64,000 nt of DNA from Nyssa sinensis (Eukaryota > Streptophyta > Magnoliopsida > Cornales > Nyssaceae). Location of the stretch: the NCBI GenBank assembly GCA_008638375.1, contig CM018036.1:17547300-17611299 (forward strand), written 5' to 3'. The position numbers and the translations under genes were made by a program. Under the pieces are notes generated by a model. That model made no database searches. It saw only the letters and a program-made list of their open reading frames with translations, and was not told the DNA's origin. Position 1 is the first letter of the stretch, and every line of letters starts with the position of its first letter. This document shows, one piece after another, positions 32,274 through 42,560 of this stretch.

Positions 32274-32530
32274 AAAATTCTGAAGTTAGGCAAAGTTGTT
32301 GTATTTGGATGGACAATTTTATTTTTTAAGAGATAACGGCACTTATTTCTTAGGAGGTTTCTTATAATTATAAAATTCTTTTTTATAGTTGTCGTAGCAA
32401 AAATTCTGAAGTTAGGCACACCAACATTTGAAGTTGTTGTATTTGGATGGACCATTTTTTTAAGAGATAATTACACTTATTTTTTATGAGACTTCTGATA
32501 ATTACAAAAATTTTTTCAATAATTTTTGAA
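32274..32530. repeat. 127-bp imperfect tandem duplication
   Basis: Units from 32274 and 32401 share aaaattctgaagttaggca, ttgttgtatttggatggac and a terminus-like taagagataa..cactta. Unit 2 runs into the left end of the gene-capturing element, so the terminus and its flank appear twice. Confidence 0.65.
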
Positions 32531-32867
32531 ATGATAGTGTTGTTTCTGTCCGTCTTGTATTTGTAACTCCGTAAACGGAATTAGTAAAATTACTGATAAT
32601 TTATCTTGTATTTTACCTTTTCTCTCTCTCTATCTCTCTTTCTCTCTCTAAAACCACCAACTCTCCTCACCATTTCCAGATCTATGCTCAGAAACCCTAC
32701 ACCCAAATCAGCACTCTCGCATCAGAAACCCTACACCCAACACCCAAATTCAGCTCTGTTGAATCCATTCCAAATTGATCCTTATGTTAGGGATATGCAA
32801 TATCTTTGGCTAATCTTCGCCTTCACCATGACAGCGTTCCTTCAGCGCAGGACATCTCCTTATTAGG

Positions 32868-33343
32868 TTGTATTTTGAGATGGGTGAAATGGAAGTTGCA
32901 GTGGGATTGATGAGAGAGATGGGTTTGATTGATCCTTATCCCGATATGATAACTTATGTTGCAGTGATTAAGGGGTTTTGCGATGCAAATCAATTGGAGG
33001 ATGCCTGTGGGTTGTTTAAGGTTATGAGAGGGCATGGGTGTTTGCCTAATACTGTGGCATATTCAGCGCTTCTTGATTGGGTTTGTAGATTTGGAAATGT
33101 GGAGAGGGCACTGGAGTTGTTACGGGAAATGGAGACAGAGTGCGGGGATTGTAATCCAAACGTTGTCAAGTATACGTCCATTATACAAAGTTTTTGTGAG
33201 AAGGGTCCGAAGCGCTGGAAATTTTGGATCAAATGGTGGCTTGTGGCTTTGCTCCAAATCGTGTCACCATCATTAATTTGATTAAGGGACTTTGCACAGA
33301 GGGGCGTGTAGAGGAGACTTACAAGTTACTGTTGAACCATCAG
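32868..33343 (+). pseudogene. Captured PPR gene fragment
   Basis: Reads LYFEMGEMEVAVGLMREMGL, then the pentatricopeptide units PDMITYVAVIKGFCDANQLE-DACGLFKVMRGHG, PNTVAYSALLDWVCRFGNVE-RALELLREME and PNVVKYTSIIQSFCEKG. After a frameshift near 33212 it reads EALEILDQMVACGFAPNRVT and IINLIKGLCTEGRVEETYKLL. PPR proteins bind organelle RNA, one base per 35-residue unit; about four units are present and normal proteins have ten or more. There is no start codon in phase. A likely N-terminal piece, MLRNPTPKSALSHQKPY.. (from 32685), lies upstream in another frame with the middle missing. Not a working gene. Confidence 0.75.
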
Positions 33344-33470
33344 GTTGTCTATAATTTTTTCTCTTTTGTTGTTTCTGGTGGATGTGTTGATCATTTTGAT
33401 CATAACTCGTTTGATCTGGTATCCTCTGTTACTCAATTGGGACACCATTCTAATTATATGTTTTCGGCAG

Positions 33471-33776
33471 TCTTTCCAGAACAAAAGCTTTTGGCTCCCA
33501 AGGGATGCAGGGTGTCTAACTGATGGGGAGATGGGTTATGATGGCTCTTCAAAAATCGAACAGAAACGTGCTCATCAGTGGTTTTTGGATTCTTCAGAAC
33601 CAGAACTATTCTGCAACAAGAAGCAAGCAATAGAAGCTGTAAAACAGCAGAACACTGTTAGGAATTTCAAATGCCAACATTTCTTTATGGGAGAACACTT
33701 CAAGTTCTCAATCAATCTCTGCACAGTTTACTGATCGCCTATTTGGATCTGAGCCAGGGAGGACTTTCAATCGACC
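33471..33776 (+). pseudogene. Captured exon of a second gene (conserved plant nuclear-protein type)
   Basis: After an acceptor-like TTTTCGGCAG| the frame reads NKSFWLPRDAGCLTDGEMGY, then KRAHQWFLDSSEPELFCNKK and QAIEAV. Following a one-base shift near 33660 it reads ISNANISLWENTSSSQSISA and QFTDRLFGSEPGRTFNRP. This matches, from memory, the N-terminus of a conserved plant protein family that carries a C-terminal Jas/TPL-binding-like (TDBD) domain; the exact family name needs a search. Only this exon and some preceding intron-like DNA (33344-33470) are present. Confidence 0.55.
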
Positions 33777-34353
33777 TTTTTGGTAATAACAGAGATCCAC
33801 CACCATTGATAGAGAGAAGAGAGGAATTTGGGTTGCAGAGAGAGAGAGAGGAGATGGAAGAGACATTTTGTTTTTTTTTTTTTTAATTAAAAAAATTATT
33901 ATTAAAATGAGAGTAGTTTTGTTATTTAACCATGATTTGTAAGAGATAAAATTAGTATTTAGACAAAAAAAAAAAAAATTCCTTACATCATCAAAACTCT
34001 GTTAAGTCAATTAACGACAGAAGGAATCTGTTACATATCAATAAACCAGAAGGGGGACAGTGTTATTTCAGAAACTATAAGAGAGGTTTATGAAATTATC
34101 AGAAATCTCAGAGGAGGTAGGTGTAATTTATCATTTTTTTTAATTATTTTTATATTTTAAATTGGCTTTTGCAATAAGTAGATATTTTTCAAATTTTTCA
34201 AAATACTCATTTAAGTATTTTTAAGATCAAAACAAGCGTTTTGAAAAAATGTCAATAAATAATTTTTCTAAAATGTCCATTTGAAAACCCCTTTTTCTTA
34301 AACTCTTATTTTCACCGTCCATCTAAATTAGTACTTATTATTAGTCCTCCAAT

Positions 34354-34705
34354 AAAAATAGGATAAAGTACGCTCATATTTTCTAAAGTTTCTGTCAATT
34401 AAACTGATATTTTTTAAAAATTTTGAATTACATCGACCTCCACTATTTTATTTGATAATATACAAATATTTTTATTCAGTCAAAATTTTTACTCAAAATT
34501 ATTCTTTTATTTATATTTTTTGCATTTTTTTCAATTATGACCAATTTTTTTTATAACTTTTTAAAAAGTTTTTAATTTATTTTGTATAAATATAAATTTT
34601 AATTAATATTTATTTTAAAAATAAAAAAAAATGATCATAATTTTTTTTTAAAAATAAAATAAAATGAATAGTATTATCATTTTGAAGAAAAATTGAGTGG
34701 AAGAA
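34354..34705. mobile_element. MULE-like MITE, copy E (truncated)
   Basis: Diverged left half (ataaagtacgctcatattttc ... tttctgtcaatta ... tcaaaattattc) and part of the right half (tatcattttgaagaaaaattgagtgga). The right terminus is missing. Confidence 0.45.
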
Positions 34706-34882
34706 GTATAATAGAAAAGATGCTGGTTCAAATGGAAACCAAGACCAGACCTGAGTATAGATTTCATTATATATGAGAAAGAAAGAGACAAAAAAGAGGC
34801 AAATATGGAAAATATCTCTAGCCCCTTTTTTTCCTCTCACTTTCGTATTATAAGTTTGCCATTTGAATAGTATTACTTTAAT

Positions 34883-34968
34883 TATATATCTATACCCCAA
34901 TCATGTGATAAGTATCCCTCCTCTTTCTCTATTTCCATTATAGCAAGCAAAGAGAACTGAGCTAAAAT
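34883..34968 (+). promoter_or_regulatory. PLAC8 gene core promoter and 5' UTR
   Basis: TATATATCTATA at 34884-34895 stands about 75 bp before the ATG, followed by a pyrimidine-rich stretch (cctcctctttctctatttcc) typical of plant start regions. The spacing suits transcription starting around 34915-34930. Confidence 0.5.
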
Positions 34969-36952
34969 ATGGACTCCTGTGATGATCAACAAGCTGCTCC
35001 CGAACCTACTCTGGTGGTGGAATGTCCACCAGAGACAATTCGCCCACCGCAGGTTGCCACTGAAGTTTGGAGAACTGGTTTATTTGATTGCATGGAGGAA
35101 CCATGCGATGGTGACTCTCTCTCTCTCTCTCTCCCTCTCCCTCTCTGTATGGGATGCAAGTGATCAAAAAATCACCTCTCATTGCCTCGTTCTATCATTT
35201 TTCTTTTGAACTGCCTACGTTTCATCATTAATTGCACAGCTTCATGCTTTATGGTAGGAGGAGTACTTGTAACAGCGGCGACTGTACGTGTCGATGTTTC
35301 ATCATTAATTTCAGGCATAGCGGTCATGTACATATATACCCTCTTAAGATAAATATATATATATATATATATACGTGTATATATGTATGTATATACATAC
35401 ATATATATATGTCTGCAGTTCATTTTAAATAAGAATAATATAGCTATAAAGTAAGAATTAATCAATTTGGTGTATTTAATTGTAAAACTTATTAGTAGTA
35501 TGAGTGAATATTGTGTTGATTAATTTGTGTTAAGACATAGTAGTCTTTATTCTCAAGTTTTATGTTATTTAAACATTCGAGTTATATTTATAAATTTTAG
35601 AGTACTGGATACATAGTGGTAAGGGTACAAGTATATAGATCGGATATATTATTTAAGATTTACCGTGAACATACATCATGCAAGTAAAATGTTTTTAAAT
35701 ATGTTTAATTGGTGTGTGTTAAAGGTATTTTGCATGGTGATAGCATTGACTAAGTTTTATTAAATATAAAACTATTTTATAACAAATCTATAGTCACTAC
35801 ATTAGAATAAGCCCTCTCTACGTAAACCAGCTAACCTGTCTTTGCTTGAACAAGCCTGCTCGAGCAAGGTATAAGTTCAGTGGGATCCTCGCTTGATCTC
35901 ATTGGAAGTCTGTCTAAAGTGAGATATTTGGTGACGATTAATGGCTATCTCGCTTCAGTTTACTCGTTAGCTAGCTCAAGCAAGATTGGCCTTCGTTTAA
36001 GCAAAGTCCACTCTAATGACCATCGCACACTAGTTTGTTAGACACCTCGCTTTAAAGAGATGACACGCAGTGCAGTTTCTAAATTCGATATGAACTGCAT
36101 TTCTCTACATTAAAACTCTACTCTATATAAGGCTATTGATACACAAATGAAAAGTACTTTTTGACGGTAACTAGATTTTATATCTAGACCTTTCTAAAAA
36201 TATTTTACATGCACTTCACGCACTTATAAGTCATTAGCTAAAGATCAAGAATCCAACAACACCGAATTATCTTCTTAAAGAATTGAAGAGTACAAATCGT
36301 TGAGGAGTCAAGATTGTGCCATGGACATAATCTACGGATGCATGGATTCATAGTTATGATTGAGTTAGTCGTTTGCGAATTTGAAGCGGTGAAGATCACA
36401 AAAAATACTTGTGGATACAAGTTAGAGAAAAATCAGATCAGTGAATAAGGTTTGAGGTATAGAGTTGTTGTGTCTATTGAGTCTGTATTTGTCCAAGTTT
36501 TTCACAGTAATATTGTGTACATATGAGCCAGTATCCCAAGCTATGTAGTGTGAATTTCTACTACAGAATTTTAATATTGTAAAAATTCGTGTGTTTCAAA
36601 CTCTTTACTTTATTGTCTATATTCACTCGATCATTGTGATTCTACAGATGATAACTAAGTCATGTATAATTAAAGTGAAAACTCATTCACAACAAGAATT
36701 TAAAATTGATAAAAAAGGTGTAAAAGATTATATAAACTTATTCACCACCGCTCTAGGCTTATTCCTATGCATCTAAATACATTTACACAAGAAATATTTG
36801 ATGATACGTTAAACTCATGCAAAATAAGCATAATTTGTATTTCAGCTCTCTCAATTTGGGTCTGCCCATGCATCGCATACGGTGAGATTGCAGAAATTTT
36901 GAGCGCTGGCGAAACCTGTAAGTTAATTCTTGTGGCATTTGTCTAATATTCA

Positions 36953-36987
<35 letters not shown>

Positions 36988-37773
36988 GTGTATATATATA
37001 TATAGTGTGTAGTGTGTATGTAGTATTCATATGTTTGTCCCAATATTAATTTGCTGGGATTATTACAGCGTGGTGCGAAGGCGGACTGTTCTATACTTTG
37101 CTTGCCATGGTTGGATCCTCGTGGCTTCTGTCATTAAAGCTCCGTGCAGATCTTAGGAGGTTGTATGGGCTTCCTGAGTCGCCGGCACCGGACTGGGTCA
37201 CTCACTTCTTTTGCGAGTTGTGTGCTCTTTGCCAAGAATATAGGGAGCTCGAAAGCAGGGGCATTTATTTTTCTCAAGGTAAGTCATCACACTGAATTCT
37301 TCTTCTTTACTACATGGTATATCTTCAATAATTTATATAGGAGATACTAATTTTAATTTAATTAGTATTTATGATTAATTAGCCTACTCTTTTTATTTAT
37401 TTATTTAGGGATGCTACCTACTTAAAATAAAAAAAAATTTACAGAATTTATTCATATGATGATATGCAGTAGCATAACTCTTCTTTAAATCTAAAAAAAA
37501 AACAAAATTTATTATTAATTTCAAAATTAACTAACTAAATATGATATATCAAGATTTTTTTTTTTTATAACTTTGGAGGTCCAAAAAAAGGGGAGAGTAC
37601 ATATATTGTAAATAGCATTTATAACATTCTATGAACAGTATATATTATCATATTTCTATAACTATACTCTTAAGGTAAATGGGGAAAATTTAATATTTTA
37701 TAAATTTAAATTACTTACTTAAATGTTGCTAAGGATAGTATAAAATATAGTATATAGTATACAATATTAATAC

Positions 37774-37814
<41 letters not shown>

Positions 37815-38128
37815 CACTATGACTGAGCCGGGCCTCAAGCTTTATTCGTTAAACCCAACTGCAAAATTAATCGAGCCAGCTTGGCCCAGTGAGGCCTTAT
37901 AATTGTAGGGGTGGGCCACCCTAAATGTGAATGTTTGCATTTTCAATGTATATCACTTCATTGTGTGATTTTCTAACAAACTATATGTTATTGATGATGA
38001 AGTTAATTTTTACATTCTTTGTAGGATTGGAGGGAAATAAGCACAAAATTCTGCTACAGAGACAATGTGCTGGGATGGCAGTGACACCCCCAAAAGCACC
38101 AAACCATGACGGGTTAACAAATAATTGA
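34969..38128 (+). CDS. PLAC8-family protein (plant cadmium resistance / cell number regulator type)
   Basis: Four exons join in frame without errors: 34969-35110, 36846-36917, 37069-37278, 38025-38128, giving 175 aa. All introns are GT-AG and phase 1. Seen: MDSCDDQQAAPEP leader, WRTGLFDCMEEPCD, the VCPC motif (family C-C-x-CPC) at residues 55-58, AYGEIAEIL, a hydrophobic segment GLFYTLLAMVGSSWLLSL at about 77-94, then LRADLRRLYGLPESPAPDW and CALCQEYRELESRG, and a tail GLEGNKH...MAVTPPKAP. Family knowledge: small Cys-rich membrane proteins of the plasma membrane, linked to Cd/Zn/Ca transport or to organ cell number. The first Cys cluster is altered (CMEEPCD) relative to typical members. Intron 1 (1735 bp) holds an LTR remnant. 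The gene looks functional. Confidence 0.88.
35800..36800 (+). mobile_element. LTR-retroelement remnant in PLAC8 intron 1
   Basis: Contains a TATA box (CTATATAAGG, 36123-36132), and ends in 'aaaagattatataaacttattcaccaccgctctaggcttattcc', a phrase common just downstream of plant copia LTRs (ACCCCCCTCTAGG). No coding domain, partner LTR or target duplication was found, so the ends are approximate. Confidence 0.4.
37779..37812. repeat. TA microsatellite in PLAC8 intron 3
   Basis: About 16 uninterrupted TA units. Smaller TA tracts lie at 35350-35374 and 38190-38212, and TC/CT tracts at 35116-35150 and 36954-36980. Confidence 0.85.
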
Positions 38129-38221
38129 CTCCGTGATGAGATTGCCTTCCATTTTTAGTTGATATTGTAAGCCTGAATTACTGAAACAAATATATATATA
38201 TATATATATATGTATGTATAC

Positions 38222-39000
38222 TGTTAAAAAATAAATCAAAGCAGAATGTAAAATAAATTAAATAGATGAACAGAATGAATAAATCAGAATGCAGAAACAC
38301 AGTTTAACTCACTGTTATTGAGAAATCCGAGCCTTGTGAAATTCATAATTTCCTTAAGACGAAATTGCTTCCTTTCGGTGCTCAAGGTGATGAGCAATCG
38401 CCTCCTAAGATAGAACGGATTTCGGTTCTAAAGAAGTAGCACTTCAATCTTTAGAACCCAACGAACGCAACAATGGCAGCACTCGAACTTGACTTATGCA
38501 GAGAGAGAGAATGCAATATTTGGGATGGAATGAATGCAATGCGGGTCTGGGTATTTATAGATTTCTTCACGACTGTTTGGTACAGTCATGAAGGTTCAAT
38601 TGTGTCTGTTCATGGTGAACAGACACAGGCGCATCCATAAAGAAGACGACTGTTTAGTCAAACTAACGCAATCGCAAACAACGACGTTTTGGACTCCTAA
38701 CGGTAACCATACGCACGTCGCAAAACGATAGCGTTTCGGAATTCTAATGGTAACTTAAACGCATGTTTAAAACGATTGCGTCTCTGGCCAGTTTGGAAAA
38801 TTTTAAATAAATTTTTTCTAAAAAGATATATAGCCCTAAGCCCGGTTCGGGGCGGCGGCGCGCGCGTGTGGTGAACCAAACATGTGCTAGGTCCTCTCCC
38901 GTCCACAAAACTGGGGTGCCCCTTGGGACGCAAACCCTCCTTTAAGATACTGTGTATATATACTAATTAAAAGCCTTGTACCCATATTATGTGGGACACA
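38222..39000 (-). repeat. LTR-like sequence, possibly solo
   Basis: Minus strand: TGTGTCCCACATAATATGG near the right end, TATAAATACCCAGACC (about 38551-38566) as a TATA box, a GA-rich leader and an end ...TTTTTTAACA at 38222. It includes a CG-rich patch (ggcggcggcgcgcgcgtgtgg, 38852-38872). No PBS follows and no target duplication was found, so the ends are uncertain. Confidence 0.4.
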
Positions 39001-40079
39001 GTTTTTTGCACAAGCTTTAAGCTTTTGTTACCATTTTTAAAGTGGTGATGTTTGGAAGCAATTTTTCATTCACTCCTTAATGGTTTTGAGCAACCCAATA
39101 TATAATCTTCATCTCTTCATGGAAGTAGAACACATTCCCATGTGTACTCACTAAAATTAATTTGTAGTACCCACTTTAATTTTAGCTGAAAAGATAACTA
39201 ATTATAATGCTCAAACATATTTTTTTCCAACAGATATTATTATAAAATTAATGGTTAATTATTAGGAGTTAATTATGTCATGAATTTTGCTATTTCCCTT
39301 TTTGATATTTCTTTTTTGAGTTGAAATTTGGAATCTTGATTATATAAGCTTGTAGATGCCGTATGGCTATTGGCGTAACGCAAAACACAATAAACAACTC
39401 AGTCAGCTTGAAACAATGCTTTAGGCAGATGTGTCAAAAATCAACATAAGCTTGATGTGTTGGTGAGCATGTTATCACATCTTTCCAAGGATCGAACTAG
39501 TTCCTTGTAGAACCTGCCAGGTTTTGTGGTTATGGATGCATTCTCATTGCACTACAATAATCACAAAAAATCGTGTAAAAGGGGCTACTTTCAAATCTTG
39601 TGGGTTATGCCTAGAGACCCAATCACCTAGCGCATGACTAGTATTAGACCAAGATTAAGGGGTTTTGCAAATGAAAATAGAGTTTTCACTTTGGGAATGA
39701 GGAGATCCCACTAGCTAGGTATCACATGTAGAAAGTTACTTCTGGTTATACGAGAAAATGAGAAAGTGGAAATCAATGGCACGATTAGTTTTAGTCGAGT
39801 AGAGAAGTCCTTATGTGGGGTGAATTTGTATATGGGTTGATGATTCGATTTAGCCCAACTGGATATGATCATGTCCACAGGAGAGCTTGCAAAAATTTAA
39901 CGAACATCTACTGGTTTGGAATATCAAGGTAGGTTTGAGCATGCCGATAGGTCAAGATATATGGAACTTGCACAATGATGACAAACATCTCATTCGCTAA
40001 TTACAAGAAGAAGGAATAATAGATTACAAGAAATTATTCTTCCAAACAAGCGAGTTACCTCCAAGCAAGCTAACCTAAC
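39001..40079. other. Unassigned DNA between LTR-like and gypsy fragments
   Basis: No motif recognised. It may be the decayed 5' part of the gypsy element that follows. Confidence 0.4.
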
Positions 40080-40965
40080 CAGCAGTTCCAAATCGCAATG
40101 CAACCCCCTCCGCGGCTAATTGAGCAAGAGCGAAAGTAGTAGATAGCAAAAGGGTCTTTGTTGGTATTGTGATGAAAAGTGGCAGAAGGGGCATCAATGT
40201 AGGCAAAAGAGACTATAGATGATTTGAGTCGGTTAGAGATGTAAATGATGATTTTGAGGGGCACGACGAGGTAGGTACAGATGAAGGAGGTAACTCTCCA
40301 TATCTAATAATGAGAAAATGACCAATATCTGTTCATCCTTTATTCAGTTATTCCGCTCCTCAACTATTTTGTGTCTAAAGGGATTTATCAAACATCATCT
40401 TATGTAGATTTTGATTGATTTTTTAGACTCTACAAATTACTAAGAAATTGAATTCTCAATTGACATGTGACATGAAGTTTGCAAATGAAAGATCCTTAAA
40501 ATGTTGCATGGAAATTTCCATACAAAACTAGAAAATAACAACTGATTTTATTTTGATTTCCTTTGGATGGATGTGACCTAGTTTTGGGGACTCATTGGTT
40601 ACAAACTTTAGGAGATATTACATGAGCTTTGTCATGTAGTTTGTTTTCAATGGAAAGAGGATGGTTAAAGTGCTAGTGAAGTCATTGCTGTTAGCACATA
40701 TCGAATGGAAAGGATTATGCGAAAGCCGTTTGAAATATTTTTGGTGCAATTGAGAAAACTTGACAACTTTGACTTCCCTCTGATTCCTTACCCATATATC
40801 CAGAAGGTGGAGAGATTGGAAAGACAGTAAAGGAGATGCCAAATATAGGGATTGTTCGGCAAGAAGATGGCCCATGTCACATATGTGTTGATTATTAGGC
40901 CTTGAATAGGATGACAATCAAAGATAAATATCCCATTCCGATGGTAGATGAATTGCTATAATATC
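40080..40965 (+). pseudogene. Ty3/gypsy gag-protease-RT fragment
   Basis: KGLCWYCDEKWQKGHQC (about 40150-40200) is the zinc knuckle of chromovirus-type gag. ISVHPLFSYSAPQ and ILIDFLDST mark the protease region. LDGCDLVLGTHWLQTLGDIT is the linker before RT, and IVRQEDGPCHICVDY-ALNR with KDKYPIPMVDELL is the RT start. The protein would continue into FLDLKSGYHQI-like sequence, but homology ends at 40965. Multiple stops and shifts; not functional. Confidence 0.65.
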
Positions 40966-41279
40966 CTAACCATTTTAATTCTAAAATAACCTAAAATTAA
41001 TATCATAAGCCTTGTATCGGAGATATAAACACACTTAATATGGGAATTAGGAAGAAACTAAATGAAAATCATATACATACATACATACGTGGTAAGTATA
41101 TAATGGGAAAATATACACACATAATGTTATTGTGTGAAATATACGTATATGTAAAGGGTATTGAACATGGTATATGTATGTACAAGTATATAAGTTATAG
41201 AGTAATCATCTCTACTATGCACCAATGCTTGAAGTATGTCCTAGAGGATCGTGTGGTCATTGTAAAGGGCTGCTAATCA

Positions 41280-41860
41280 TCTTCAAGGGAATGTCATACC
41301 ATTGCTCTCAAAGAAAAAGCTCCCAAATAACAGTTACAGAAGGAGCTCATGAGAAATGAATTCCTGAGTTTAGAGTTAAATGACTAGGAAGAATGACCAA
41401 CTGAAATAGACAAGACGAGCCACTAAGTCCAAGAGGATGGGATAACTTTGTAAAAGCTCAAGAAGAGGTATAAAAAAAAGGTGTTTGTAAGCTTTGAAGG
41501 AGAAGAGAAGTTTCTGAAAATTGGCTCAACTCTATCCCCTTCAGACCAAGTCACCATGTAGACCTATCTTTGGAGGTAGTATTCGAAAAGGAAACTTCCA
41601 ACTTTGGATACATTCCATACCTGATCTTTCAGTTTCTAATCCCAATCAAAATTGGCAAGCACTCAACCTATAAATAAGGGCCCAAGCTACGACCTAAAAC
41701 TTATGGTGAACTACATTGCTCAATTATACTTTCTTTCAATTCATTCTCTGACTTGATTATTAGAACGACCACCACCAGGACCAATCCGGTGACCTTCTTA
41801 CCTAGTTTTGTAGGGAAGTTCTAAAGGAGTCCAAAGACAATCGGAAACTAGTAACAACAA
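41280..41860 (+). repeat. LTR end, gypsy (Tat-like) remnant
   Basis: TATAAATAAGGGCC at 41669-41682, then TTCATTCTCTGACTTGA-TATTAGAACGACCACCACCAGGACC-type sequence ending in TTTTGTAGGGAAG, which recalls the 3' part of Tat/Ogre-type gypsy LTRs. No coding follows. Confidence 0.4.
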
Positions 41861-42085
41861 TCTTGATATGTATATACAAAGTCTACTACTTAGTGAATAA
41901 TCATAATAATATTAAGCAACAATTAGACTTCTAATAGAATTAAAAAATACAATTAGCATCCAGTCCATTACTCAAGATAGAAGAGGTTTTCGGATTTGAT
42001 AATGATAATATTAAACAACAATTAGCAGATTGAATTTAAGAAAACAAAATGCAAGAATCTTTCTATAATATTTTTTTGGGTTGTA

Positions 42086-42245
42086 GTTTGGTCCCGATTT
42101 TAAATAAGGCATCTTATTATTAATTGTAATAATTCAGTCTCTAATTACGACCATTTGTAATTGGTCTTAATTGAAATGAAATTATATATTAAGGGATTAA
42201 ATTATTTCAATTAATTGTCGGCCTTATTTGTAATCGGACCAAACT
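42086..42245. mobile_element. Hairpin MITE, 160 bp
   Basis: AGTTTGGTCCCGATTTTAAATAAGGC (42086-42111) is mirrored by GCCTTATTTG-TAATCGGACCAAACT (42221-42245). The inner parts also pair (attaattgtaataatt / aattatttcaattaat; aattacgacca / ttggtcttaatt), so almost the whole unit folds on itself. Confidence 0.7.
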
Positions 42246-42261
42246 TTAGAGTAATGAAATG

Positions 42262-42560
42262 TAATTAACCGTTTTTTTTTTTTATCAACAAAAAAGAAAT
42301 TTATTGATCATATAAAAAAGCTTAGAAGCATCACAAAAAAGCATCAAGGTCAACCACCAACATCCCAATCAAATTAACATCTTAGAGTGGATTAATCATA
42401 TGCTAGCACCCAACCAAAAGGAAGTTGGCTAGAGGGTAACAAAAAGCGAAAAATTACAAGAAAGTGAATAATTGTTCTAAGCACATAACACATTCGAAGA
42501 ATTCCGGCACCATTGAAGCAAGATAAATCCAGCAGTGTTTCAGCTCCACCATAAGTCCCC
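42262..42560 (-). mobile_element. LINE 3' end, 5'-truncated
   Basis: Minus strand ends ...AATAAATTTCTTTTTTGTTGAT followed by a 13-A tail (T run at 42270-42282). The body has no recognisable protein. Assigned on tail form only. Confidence 0.4.

Larger units (their letters stand above)
32464..34132. mobile_element. Gene-capturing MULE-like (Pack-MULE-type) element
   Basis: Left end GAGATAATTACACTTA..TATGAGACTTCTGATAATTAC and the opposite-strand right end GATAAATTACACCTAC..TCTGAGATTTCTGATAATTTC form inverted repeats matching for about 85 bp at roughly 70%. Flanks are ATTTTTTAA (32455-32463) and ATTTTTTTTAA (34133-34143), compatible with a 9-bp duplication with slippage in the T run. Inside are pieces of two unrelated plant genes, one with an intron-like stretch, so capture was at DNA level. 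No transposase is encoded. The termini resemble those of the MITE family at 24058-24975 and 31612-32060. Confidence 0.68.

Noticed and set aside
32868..33343. PPR sequence as a functional host gene
   Set aside because: No in-phase start, only about four repeats, frameshifts at both ends, and it sits within inverted termini.
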